Shown piece after piece: positions 1 to 6,566 of a stretch of DNA of 6,566 nt. Each line of letters opens with the position of its first letter. Within the stretch, counting starts at the first letter, position 1. A program made the translations under genes and the position numbers. The notes beneath the pieces are model-generated. The model saw nothing but the letters and a program-made list of their open reading frames with translations. It made no database searches and had not been told where the DNA came from. This DNA is from Treponema sp. (lineage in GTDB: Bacteria > Spirochaetota > Spirochaetia > Treponematales > Breznakiellaceae): contig JAISMQ010000227.1 of the NCBI GenBank assembly GCA_031276685.1, positions 1 through 6,566 of the forward strand, read 5' to 3'.

Positions 1-328
1 CCTGGGTGGCGTCTACCAGGAGCAGGGCGCCTTCGCAGGAACTGATGGCCCGGGACACCTCGTAGCTAAAATCCACGTGCCCGGGGGTATCCACCAGGTT
101 AAGTTCGTATTCATGCCCGTCCGCAGCCGTGTAGGGGAGAGTCACCGCCTGACTCTTGATCGTGATACCCCGTTCCCGCTCAATATCCATGTTGTCCAGG
201 ATCTGATCCTGAAAATCCCGGTCTTCCACAAGGCGGGCCTTCTGGATCAGCCGGTCCGCCAGCGTGGATTTGCCGTGATCGATATGGGCAATGATGCAGA
301 AATTGCGGGTGTACTGGATGTGCGCCAT
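1..328 (-). CDS. lepA: Elongation factor 4 (LepA), N-terminal part, cut by the window edge
   Basis: This is the first 109 codons of the ribosome-associated GTPase EF4/LepA, which acts on stalled or mistranslocated ribosomes in the cytoplasm. The G1 P-loop AHIDHGKST lies at residues 14-22, the switch I motif RERGIT at 51-56, and the G3 motif DTPGHVDFSYEVSR at 80-93. The spacing and wording (DNMDIERERGITIK, then EGALLLVDA) are those of LepA rather than EF-G or TypA. The gene runs off the left edge, so domains II to V and the LepA-specific C-terminal domain are not seen. The ATG at 328 starts 11 bases after the stop of the protease gene. No purine-rich ribosome binding site precedes it (the upstream bases read AATAAACCCCT), so it may be translated by coupling to the gene before it. 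Family identity is near certain; the regulation is inferred. Confidence 0.97.
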   Translation of the reverse strand, partial: MAHIQYTRNFCIIAHIDHGKSTLADRLIQKARLVEDRDFQDQILDNMDIERERGITIKSQAVTLPYTAADGHEYELNLVDTPGHVDFSYEVSRAISSCEGALLLVDATQ

Positions 329-339
329 AGGGGTTTATT

Positions 340-2175
340 CTACAGAGTGTCCGGCGAAGCCAACAAGGCCAGAAGCTGCATGGTGGTTTCCATGTAGCCC
401 GCCTGGCGTTTTTTTACGTTGATCTCCATAAGGCTGTACCCGTCTTCTTCCGCAACCTTAAAGCCCCGGATCGAGACCGGGTCCGATTCGGAAAGCCCCG
501 CTGCATCGGCAACGGAACCCCGGACCACCTTCTTGACCAGGTAGGAGGGCGAAAAGGACTTCCCCACCGTGGGGGCCAGGACCAGGCCGAACAGCGGGGC
601 CGCCATGCGCTCGCGGCTGTCCAGCTTTACCGCCTCCGCCAGAGGGACCTCCGGCCGGGGGGCGGTCATAAGGACATACTTTTGCGGGGGCAGATCCTTC
701 CCCGTGGAAAGCTCCAGGGCCACCAATTCGCCGGGCCGGGCCTGAAACAGCCGGTCCTGCAGGGCGGGGATCACAAGGCCCTGGGGGGCGCTTACAGGTT
801 CGCCGTTGACACTGTGGATATAGGCGCCCTCCGGGATCATCTGATCGGAAGCGGGGGTAAGGGGGGCGGCATAGATGATCTCCGCGCCGCCGCCCGTTTC
901 CGCGACGGTAAGCCCCAGCCAGGACCGTTCCGCCTTGCCGCCTTCAAACATCGCCGGAAGGGCCGCCGCAAGCCGTTCCGCAGGGACCGCGAAGTTAAGC
1001 CCCGGGTACTGCTCAATCCCCGCGAACACGATGCCCACGAGCCGCCCCGAAGTATCGACCACGGGGCCGCCGGAATTGCCGTGGTTCACGGCGGCGTCAA
1101 TCTGGATCACGTCCCCGATCTGCAAAAAACGCCGGCTTAAGGCGGAGACGATCCCCATTGTGACGGTCTTCTCAAGGCCGCCGGGGGAACCGATGGCCAG
1201 CACCGAATCGCCGACTTCGGGAACAACCCGGTCCACTACGGAAAAAACGTATTCAGGAGTTATTTCGGCTTTGATCAGGGCCAGATCCAGCGCGCTGTCC
1301 CAGCCGATAACCCGGGCGGGGATCCGGGGGCTGGAAGAATCGCCCATGCGGATGGTCATTCGGGAGTAGCCTTCGTAGGAGGGGTCCACCTCGCTGGCAA
1401 TAACGTGGTAGTTGGTGATGAGGAGTCCGGACCTGTCCACAAAAAAGGCCGATCCCAGCACCCGGTCGGGGACCCCCCTGCCCCGCTCCAGGCGGATGCC
1501 GCGGTCAATCAGTACCGTGGCCACCCCCTTGACCATATCCTGGGGGCTGTCCCGGCCCTGGGCATAGCCCCGCAGTTCTTCGGGCACGGATTCCCCCCCA
1601 AAAGAATTTTCCACGGCGGCAAGGAAAAAGGCCGCCGTCCGCCGCTGCCGGGCCGCTACGGCAGCCTTCAAAAAAAACAGGGCGTCTTCCAGGCCCAGGG
1701 GCCTCATGGTGTGGCTGCGGACCGCCGCCAAAAAACCCGGCAGCATGTCCCCGGCTTCCAGCAGCTTCTTCGCCTCCGCCAGCGCGAAATCAACCTCCCC
1801 GCCGGTACTCTCCGCCGGCAGCCCCAGGGCGGCCAGGGAGCGGGCCAGGGAGGCCGCGTCATCCCAGCGCCCGGCCTGAACCGCCTGCGCCTGGGCTTCC
1901 CGCAGATTCTCCAGGGCTACGGCTTCCAGGGTTTCCAGCTCCGCAGCGTCCGCCGCAGAGCCCCCGGAACCCAGGCGGGAACGGTACATGCCGATAAGGT
2001 GGATAGCCATGGCGGGGTTTTCCGCCAGGTGGCGGCGGATATCCTCCAGCCGGTACGCCTCGACGGATTTCCGGGGCGGGGACAGACGTTCTTTCTGGGT
2101 CTCGATGCTGAGGCAGGAAGAGAGCAGCAGGCAGGCCGCAAGGAAGGCAGGCGTTTTTTTACTGTTTTGCGTCAT
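340..2175 (-). CDS. Lipoprotein HtrA/DegP-type serine protease with N-terminal helical extension and two PDZ-like domains
   Basis: This 611-residue protein is predicted to be an envelope-anchored trypsin-like protease that degrades or chaperones misfolded exported proteins. Residues 1-20 form a lipoprotein signal peptide ending in a relaxed lipobox, Leu-Ser-Ser before Cys21. Residues about 35-215 are an alanine-rich helical region with a TPR-like Gly-Arg-Trp-Asp motif at 102-105, which DegP and DegS lack. The protease domain spans about 213-408 with an intact triad: His257 in TNYHVI, Asp297 in SALDLALIK, and Ser368 in GNSGGP. Two weak PDZ-like regions follow at about 418-503 and 527-610. I chose the ATG at 2175. 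The frame stays open upstream to 2451, but that part overlaps the preceding gene and encodes Arg/Trp-rich sequence with no signal peptide. The gene starts 4 bases after the preceding stop. The nearest G-run is 18 bases upstream, too far for a normal ribosome binding site, so coupled translation is likely. Confidence 0.93.
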   Translation of the reverse strand: MTQNSKKTPAFLAACLLLSSCLSIETQKERLSPPRKSVEAYRLEDIRRHLAENPAMAIHLIGMYRSRLGSGGSAADAAELETLEAVALENLREAQAQAVQAGRWDDAASLARSLAALGLPAESTGGEVDFALAEAKKLLEAGDMLPGFLAAVRSHTMRPLGLEDALFFLKAAVAARQRRTAAFFLAAVENSFGGESVPEELRGYAQGRDSPQDMVKGVATVLIDRGIRLERGRGVPDRVLGSAFFVDRSGLLITNYHVIASEVDPSYEGYSRMTIRMGDSSSPRIPARVIGWDSALDLALIKAEITPEYVFSVVDRVVPEVGDSVLAIGSPGGLEKTVTMGIVSALSRRFLQIGDVIQIDAAVNHGNSGGPVVDTSGRLVGIVFAGIEQYPGLNFAVPAERLAAALPAMFEGGKAERSWLGLTVAETGGGAEIIYAAPLTPASDQMIPEGAYIHSVNGEPVSAPQGLVIPALQDRLFQARPGELVALELSTGKDLPPQKYVLMTAPRPEVPLAEAVKLDSRERMAAPLFGLVLAPTVGKSFSPSYLVKKVVRGSVADAAGLSESDPVSIRGFKVAEEDGYSLMEINVKKRQAGYMETTMQLLALLASPDTL

Positions 2176-2179
2176 AGTG

Positions 2180-4036
2180 TTACCGTGCGGAATCCCCCCG
2201 CGTTTCGGAGTAATCCCGGACGCCGTCGCCATCGGTATCCCAACTGTAGACGCTTGTACCGTCGGGGAAAAAATACTCCGCCATCTCATATAAACCATCC
2301 CGGTCCCGGTCGGTTTCAACCGATTCCAGTATCTTATCATAGGCCAGGGGGTTCTCCTCCGAAACCGCCCCCCCCCGGAAGCGGCGAATCGTCTCCATGT
2401 AGCCGTCCAGGTCCAGGTCCAGCCGCTGCACCTGCGGCCTGCCCAGGGCAAACTCGGTCAGCGACACGGTTTTGCCCTCGACAAGCTCCGAGGCCCGCAG
2501 GGGGACGCCCTGATCCACTTCGATGTACTCCAGGCCCCCCGGAAATTCCGCGCTCGGCCGGACGGCCTGTATGGCGAAGGAAACGAGGGTTCTCTCCGTC
2601 AGGCGCGGGTACCGGGGATCCGCTTCCGGGCAGAGGGGCGCCGGCCCCGCGCCGGGAATTTGGGCGTCGCTGGTAAGCGGCGAAAAACGGACCGGGGCGT
2701 AAAACAGGGTTTCCGGCGCGGGAACGTACAGCACCCCGTCCAGTTCCGCCTGAAGCACCGCAGGGTACCGTTCCCATTCAATGCGGATCCGGCCCCCCTC
2801 CAGCGCCCGCCGGGGTATTCCGGCGGAAAAACTGACGCGCAGGTCTTCCTGGCCGTCCTGGTCCGCGTCCCGGCAGTACTCCAGCGCCGTTCCCGACGAA
2901 TAGCGGACCCATTCTTCCTTCAGCCCGTCCCCGTCGGCATCGGTGATGATCGTACCGGAAAAATTCAGCAGGTTCCGGCGGAGCAGGTCCCGCCCCTCCT
3001 GATCCCGCATCAAAGACCAGACCCGGAGGACGGTGTCTTTGCCAAGGACGGGGCCGGCTAACAGTTCCTCCGCCGCCTGCCGGTCATCAATAAGCCCCAG
3101 TTCAAGGCTTATGGGAAGGGATTCCGCGCCGGCCTTCCCCTGGGCCCGGCAGGCCGACACCAAACGCCGCGCCTCGTCGGTATCCCGGATAAAGGAAGCC
3201 GCAAGGCAGCCAAGGCCGGGGTTTGCGGAGATCCCCCGTAACTGCGAACCGGGCGCAGGGGGCGGCGAATCTTCGGCGCGCTGCCCCTCCGCAAGCAGGG
3301 GAAGGCGGCGCAGGGCCAGATCGACAAGGGACCGATCCGTCCGGGCGGCCGGATTCCGGTCATCCGGCATACGGCCGGAAGCCCACGAAAACAGTATCTC
3401 CGGCGGCCGGGGGTCCCGGGGGTAACGGTCCATGACCAGGCCGAGAACGCTCAGGAATTCCCCCGTCTCCGCGCCGCCCCTAAGGGCAAGGAGCCGCAGC
3501 ACTGCGGCGTACTGGCGGCCGGACATCGGAACTTCCGCAGTCCCGCCGCGCAGGCTGTCCCCGCCCGTATCAAGCCCGATGGAAGGATCCTGTTCCGCCA
3601 GGTCCAGGGCCCGCAGCGCCCCGGAATAGTCCCGCAGACAGATCAGCATTTCCGCTTCCAGCAGCCGCCCCCGCGCAGGGGTATAACGCCCCCAGCGCCC
3701 GGCGGCAAAGGCCCGGTACAGGCTGTCCAGCGCCGGGAGGAGGGGGAGATTCTCGTGATAGCGGGCTGCGGCCAAGAGGTAGGAAATATCCGAAGACACA
3801 TCGGCGAAATCGGCGCCCCGTTCCAGCGCCGCCAGGGCCTCGTCCCAGCGGCCTTCCCCGATTGCCTGCTCGGCCCAGGCAAGGTACTGTTCCGCAGCCG
3901 CCGCTGAAACTCCGGCGCCCGGCTGGGGAAAAAGCGCCGCAGAGGGCGACAGCGCCAGGAAAAGCAGCAGAAGCCTCCACGCAAGCCCCGCCACGGGGAA
4001 GGCCGCTTTGATGGAAAAACGCGGCAGGGGGTTCAT
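2180..4036 (-). CDS. Unassigned exported protein with TPR-like helices and five DxDxDG (calcium-loop-like) repeats
   Basis: I cannot assign this 618-residue protein to a named family. Residues about 1-37 look like a signal peptide: basic start, hydrophobic core at about 19-31 (AWRLLLLFLALSP), then small residues. Export to the periplasm or outer envelope is therefore likely. Residues about 45-350 are rich in Ala, Leu and Arg and look helical, with a TPR-like pair around 48-76 (GRWDEALAALERG) and another around 124-147. The C-terminal part carries five DxDxDG motifs starting at residues 366, 390, 540, 576 and 600. The last two also have acidic residues at loop positions 9 and 12, as in EF-hand-like or dockerin/thrombospondin-3 loops. 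Calcium binding is inferred. The ATG at 4036 lies 3 bases after the ftsH stop and has no properly spaced ribosome binding site. The protease gene begins 4 bases after its stop, so a role in envelope protein handling is plausible but unproven. Confidence 0.88.
   Translation of the reverse strand: MNPLPRFSIKAAFPVAGLAWRLLLLFLALSPSAALFPQPGAGVSAAAAEQYLAWAEQAIGEGRWDEALAALERGADFADVSSDISYLLAAARYHENLPLLPALDSLYRAFAAGRWGRYTPARGRLLEAEMLICLRDYSGALRALDLAEQDPSIGLDTGGDSLRGGTAEVPMSGRQYAAVLRLLALRGGAETGEFLSVLGLVMDRYPRDPRPPEILFSWASGRMPDDRNPAARTDRSLVDLALRRLPLLAEGQRAEDSPPPAPGSQLRGISANPGLGCLAASFIRDTDEARRLVSACRAQGKAGAESLPISLELGLIDDRQAAEELLAGPVLGKDTVLRVWSLMRDQEGRDLLRRNLLNFSGTIITDADGDGLKEEWVRYSSGTALEYCRDADQDGQEDLRVSFSAGIPRRALEGGRIRIEWERYPAVLQAELDGVLYVPAPETLFYAPVRFSPLTSDAQIPGAGPAPLCPEADPRYPRLTERTLVSFAIQAVRPSAEFPGGLEYIEVDQGVPLRASELVEGKTVSLTEFALGRPQVQRLDLDLDGYMETIRRFRGGAVSEENPLAYDKILESVETDRDRDGLYEMAEYFFPDGTSVYSWDTDGDGVRDYSETRGDSAR
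2210..2941 (-). other. C-terminal region with five DxDxDG aspartate-rich motifs
   Basis: This segment of the unassigned exported protein contains five DxDxDG motifs, at residues 366-371 (DADGDG), 390-395 (DADQDG), 540-545 (DLDLDG), 576-581 (DRDRDG) and 600-605 (DTDGDG). Pairs one/two and four/five are each spaced exactly 24 residues apart, with shared Gly6, Leu7 (or Tyr), Glu9, an aromatic at about position 13, a Gly-Thr turn, and Tyr at offset 21. This indicates a duplicated unit of about 24 residues. Asp at positions 1, 3 and 5 followed by Gly at 6 is the core of EF-hand-like calcium loops. Metal binding is inferred from this pattern only. Confidence 0.8.
2405..2422. repeat. Three tandem copies of GTCCAG
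   Basis: The hexamer GTCCAG occurs three times in direct tandem. On the coding (minus) strand it reads CTGGAC three times and gives Leu-Asp-Leu-Asp-Leu-Asp at residues 539-544, the core of the third DxDxDG motif. A change in copy number would keep frame and add or remove one Leu-Asp pair. It is short and may be only codon repetition. Confidence 0.75.
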
Positions 4037-4039
4037 GCC

Positions 4040-5926
4040 CTAAACGCCGGGGGCCGGCGCCTCGGAAGGGCTGCCCTCCCGGGCGGGGAGCCCGATGATG
4101 GCCCTAACTTCATCGTCCACCAGGGTCTCCCGGTTGATAAGGGCCTCGGCCAGTTTTTCCAGTTCCGGCTTGCGGGGCTCCAGAATACCCTGGGCTTCCC
4201 GCCGGGCCTGGTCCAGAATTCCCTTGACCGCCTTATCGATAAGCCGGGCGGTTTCCTCGCTGTAATCCTTATGGCGGGCTATCTCCTTGCCCAGGAATAT
4301 CGGTTCGTCTTCCTGGCCGTAGGCCACCGGCCCCAATTCCTCCGCCATGCCCCACTCGCACACCATGTGGCGGGCCATGTCCGTCGCCTGCTGGATATCC
4401 TGCTTGGTCCCGGTGGTAGTCTCCCCGTAACACATCATTTCCGCTATCCAGCCGCCGTAACAGATTACAATCCGGTCGTTCATCCAGCCCCTGGTACGGC
4501 TATAGCTGTCCTCTTCCGGAAGGGACATGGCCATGCCCAGCGCCCGGCCGTGGGGCACCACGGTGACTTTATGAAGGGGATCGGCGTTTTTAAGAAAGTA
4601 GTGGAGCAGGGCGTGGCCGGCCTCGTGGATGGCGGTCATCCGGCGCTCCTTGTCGGAGATCACCAGCGTAGTCCGGGCAACCCCCATAAGGATCTTGTCC
4701 CGGGCTTCCTCAAAGTCCGCCATCCCCACCTCCGCCCTGTCCTTGCGGACGGCGAAAAGGGCGGCCTCGTTTACCAGGTTGGTAATATCCGCGCCGCTCA
4801 TGCCGGGGGTCGCCCGTGCAACACGGGAAAGCTCGACATCTTTGGCAAGGGGGATCTTCGCGGCGTGTATCTTGAGGATCGACTCCCGTTCTTTGATATC
4901 CGGCATGGCGACCACCACCTGCCGGTCAAAACGGCCCGGCCGCAGCAGGGCGGGGTCAAGCACATCGGGCCTGTTGGTGGCGGCAAGGATTATAACGCCG
5001 TCTTTGGAATCGAAACCGTCCATTTCAACAAGAAGCTGATTCAGGGTCTGTTCCCGCTCGTCGTGGCCCCCGCCGTAACCCGCGCCCCGGACGCGGCCCA
5101 CGGCGTCCAGCTCGTCAAGAAAAATGATGCAGGGGGCGTTGCGGCGGCCCTGCTCAAAGAGGTCCCGCACCCGGCTTGCGCCGACTCCGACGAACATCTC
5201 GACAAAATCGGAACCGGACATGTGGAAAAAGGCCACCCCCGCTTCCCCCGCAACCGCCCGGGCCATAAGGGTTTTCCCCGTACCGGGCATCCCCACCAGG
5301 AGTACCCCCTTGGGAATCCGCGCACCCATCTTGGTAAATTTCTGGGGGCTCTTTAGAAACGCGACCACCTCTTCCAGCTCGTACTTGGCGTCCCGCTGGC
5401 CGGCCACGTCGTTAAATACAACCTTTTTGTCCTCGTTCTGGTACCGTTTCGCCCGGCTTTTGCCGAACTGCAGGGCCTTGTTCCCCGTGCCCTGCATGTT
5501 GCGGAACATAAGCCAGATAATGCTTAGAAAGATAAGCCAGGGGAGGAATTCCAGGAAAATACGCAGGGGGCTGACCCCCGTAACCGCCCCGGACACGTTG
5601 ATGCTCTTTTCCCGTAACATACCGATTAGGCCGGGGTCCTGGTAGGGGATAAGGGTTTTCATGGGGATACCGGCGGCCCCGCTGTTCCCCTTAAGAAATA
5701 TATCAACAGTATCGTTATCGCGGATCGTTACGGACTCTACCTGGTTCTGGTCAACGTAGCGCAAAAAATCGGAATAGCGGATCTCCCGTACCTCGGCCCG
5801 CCCGCTTCCCCGGAAAAAATATGCCGCAAACAGAACCGCCATCACCAGAAAAAAAACAAGGGCAAACCTGTTTGGCCGGCCCGCCCGCGGACGGAGCGGC
5901 AATTTATCGTTTTGATTATTGAACAT
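4040..5926 (-). CDS. ftsH: ATP-dependent zinc metalloprotease FtsH
   Basis: This is a full-length 628-residue FtsH, the hexameric inner-membrane AAA protease that extracts and degrades membrane and short-lived cytosolic proteins. Membrane segments lie at about 21-38 and 122-141, flanking the periplasmic FtsH extracellular domain. The AAA module has Walker A GMPGTGKT at 212-219, the pore motif MFVG at 244-247, Walker B IIFLDELDAVG at 267-277, and the second region of homology ending RPGRFDRQV, with predicted arginine fingers R332 and R335. The peptidase domain has HEAGH at 434-438 and the likely third zinc ligand Asp510 in TTGTKQD. One oddity is GGWIAEMMCYG at 491-501, where most FtsH proteins have GGRxAEE. 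I chose the ATG at 5926 because GGGGGT precedes it at good spacing. An in-frame GTG at 5944 would add six residues. The start overlaps the end of the tilS-like gene by 11 bases, and the next gene begins 3 bases after the stop. Confidence 0.98.
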   Translation of the reverse strand: MFNNQNDKLPLRPRAGRPNRFALVFFLVMAVLFAAYFFRGSGRAEVREIRYSDFLRYVDQNQVESVTIRDNDTVDIFLKGNSGAAGIPMKTLIPYQDPGLIGMLREKSINVSGAVTGVSPLRIFLEFLPWLIFLSIIWLMFRNMQGTGNKALQFGKSRAKRYQNEDKKVVFNDVAGQRDAKYELEEVVAFLKSPQKFTKMGARIPKGVLLVGMPGTGKTLMARAVAGEAGVAFFHMSGSDFVEMFVGVGASRVRDLFEQGRRNAPCIIFLDELDAVGRVRGAGYGGGHDEREQTLNQLLVEMDGFDSKDGVIILAATNRPDVLDPALLRPGRFDRQVVVAMPDIKERESILKIHAAKIPLAKDVELSRVARATPGMSGADITNLVNEAALFAVRKDRAEVGMADFEEARDKILMGVARTTLVISDKERRMTAIHEAGHALLHYFLKNADPLHKVTVVPHGRALGMAMSLPEEDSYSRTRGWMNDRIVICYGGWIAEMMCYGETTTGTKQDIQQATDMARHMVCEWGMAEELGPVAYGQEDEPIFLGKEIARHKDYSEETARLIDKAVKGILDQARREAQGILEPRKPELEKLAEALINRETLVDDEVRAIIGLPAREGSPSEAPAPGV

Positions 5927-6566
5927 CAATACCCCCGATATCACAAAAGAACAATTCCCCGCCGGGCGGAATTTCCCGCCGCCGCAGCACTACCGCGCCC
6001 CCCGGATACCGGGCGATAAGGGCGGCCAGCCCTGCGGCGTCCTGGGCGGCATAGACGGCCCCGTTCCCGGAACCGCGCCGTTCCCAAGACCCCGGCCCGG
6101 CGCCACCCGCCGGCGCGGGATCCTCTGGGGCAGTTTGCTTTTTCATACGCTGAATAACATCGCCGCTCCGGGCCGGGCGAAGCACAAAGGGCAGAAGCGC
6201 GAAAAAACCCCGCTGTCCCCCGGCGGCGGGGGGAATCCCCCGCCCGGAGACCCTTAATACGGCTGTTCCCCCGCTATCGGGCCTGTGATCGTCACCGTAT
6301 CCAAGCTTATAGAGTCCCGGCTCTTTGATCAACAGAGAAAATCCGGCCTCCGCCGCCGGTTTCCGCTGAAAGATCGCGATATAACCGGACGAAGGGGGCC
6401 CCTTTACGGCGATTACGCAGGGGCCAAGGTCCAGACTCGCCAGTTCCCCGGCGGCAAAGCGGCGCAGGTTCCGCCGTTTTACCGCAAGGCCCCCGTTCCG
6501 GCCGGTAAACATACCGATCCCCTGGAACAGGGCCTCTTCCCGCAGAATCGGGGCTTCCCCCCAGAA
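5916..6566 (-). CDS. tilS: tRNA(Ile)-lysidine synthase (TilS), C-terminal part, cut by the window edge
   Basis: The frame is open from the right edge to a TAA at 5916-5918, giving the last 216 residues of a protein that starts outside the window. TilS converts the wobble cytidine of tRNA(Ile)(CAU) to lysidine, so that it reads AUA. The catalytic PP-loop domain is not in the window, so the call rests on weaker C-terminal signs. These are ILREEALFQGI at 7-17 (counted from the edge), a stretch like the TilS middle domain (NLRRFAAGELASLDLG, 33-48), and FVLRPARSGD at 127-136, which matches the R-x-R-x-x-GD signature of the TilS C-terminal domain. The position just upstream of ftsH is the usual one in many bacteria. 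A Gly/Pro-rich insert at about 146-169 interrupts the C-terminal domain. The first internal ATG at 6512 is not the start. The 3' end overlaps the ftsH start by 11 bases. Confidence 0.75.
   Translation of the reverse strand, partial: FWGEAPILREEALFQGIGMFTGRNGGLAVKRRNLRRFAAGELASLDLGPCVIAVKGPPSSGYIAIFQRKPAAEAGFSLLIKEPGLYKLGYGDDHRPDSGGTAVLRVSGRGIPPAAGGQRGFFALLPFVLRPARSGDVIQRMKKQTAPEDPAPAGGAGPGSWERRGSGNGAVYAAQDAAGLAALIARYPGGAVVLRRREIPPGGELFFCDIGGIDVQ
5931..5936 (-). promoter_or_regulatory. Ribosome binding site of ftsH
   Basis: The minus strand reads GGGGGT, followed by ATTG and then the ATG at 5926. It can pair along its whole length with the anti-Shine-Dalgarno CCUCCA, using one G-U pair in the middle. 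The spacing is normal, which favours this ATG over the upstream GTG at 5944. The site lies inside the last codons of the tilS-like gene, so ribosomes finishing that gene could help open it. Confidence 0.65.

Noticed and set aside
329..339. Terminator or promoter between the protease gene and lepA
   Set aside because: The gap is only 11 bases, with no inverted repeat or T-run and no room for a promoter.
77..397. Plus-strand open frame of 106 codons
   Set aside because: It is antisense to the GTPase core of lepA and the end of the protease gene, with no ribosome binding site or family signature.
2176..2451. In-frame 92-codon extension upstream of the protease start
   Set aside because: It overlaps the end of the preceding gene, encodes atypical Arg/Trp-rich sequence, and would bury the clear lipoprotein signal peptide that begins at 2175.
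1405..2676. Plus-strand open frame of 423 codons
   Set aside because: It lies antisense to the protease and the exported-protein gene, both with strong domain or signal-peptide evidence. Its product is Arg/Pro/Gly-rich with no recognisable motif, as expected of a shadow frame in GC-rich DNA.
4271..5356. Plus-strand open frame of 361 codons
   Set aside because: It is antisense to the most conserved part of ftsH. Its His/Gly-rich product mirrors FtsH codons and has no motif of its own.
5927..5944. GTG start for FtsH six codons upstream
   Set aside because: The ATG at 5926 has GGGGGT at proper spacing, and the extra six residues would increase the overlap with tilS to 29 bases. It remains possible.

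Overview
The window is a tightly packed stretch of bacterial chromosome, GC-rich by eye. All five genes lie on the minus strand, so transcription runs from high to low coordinates. In transcription order they are: the 3' part of a tRNA(Ile)-lysidine synthase gene (tilS, entering at the right edge), ftsH, a gene for an exported protein with TPR-like helices and aspartate-rich repeats that I cannot assign to a named family, a gene for a lipoprotein HtrA/DegP-type serine protease, and the 5' part of lepA (leaving at the left edge).

The four junctions are an 11-base overlap (tilS/ftsH) and gaps of 3, 4 and 11 bases. No promoter, terminator, RNA gene, mobile element or CRISPR array is visible, and there is no gene-free stretch above 300 bases. 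This looks like one transcription unit whose promoter and terminator lie outside the window. Only ftsH has a convincing ribosome binding site. The three downstream starts lack one at normal spacing, which suggests translational coupling.

The tilS-ftsH pairing is common in bacteria. A relaxed lipobox (Leu-Ser-Ser-Cys) on the protease, the style of the FtsH and TilS proteins, and the mix of outer-envelope proteins fit a GC-rich spirochaete of the Treponema/Spirochaeta group. That placement is an inference from protein style, not from a marker gene.

Functionally, the unit joins translation fidelity (TilS, LepA) to protein quality control on both faces of the inner membrane: FtsH at the cytoplasmic face, and an envelope-anchored HtrA with two PDZ-like domains. 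The unassigned exported protein sits between the two proteases. It shares a TPR-like Gly-Arg-Trp-Asp helix motif with the N-terminal extension of the HtrA protein, and it carries five DxDxDG loops, two of which have acidic residues at every expected ligand position of an EF-hand-like calcium loop. It is the most interesting item here. Otherwise the window is ordinary housekeeping DNA.
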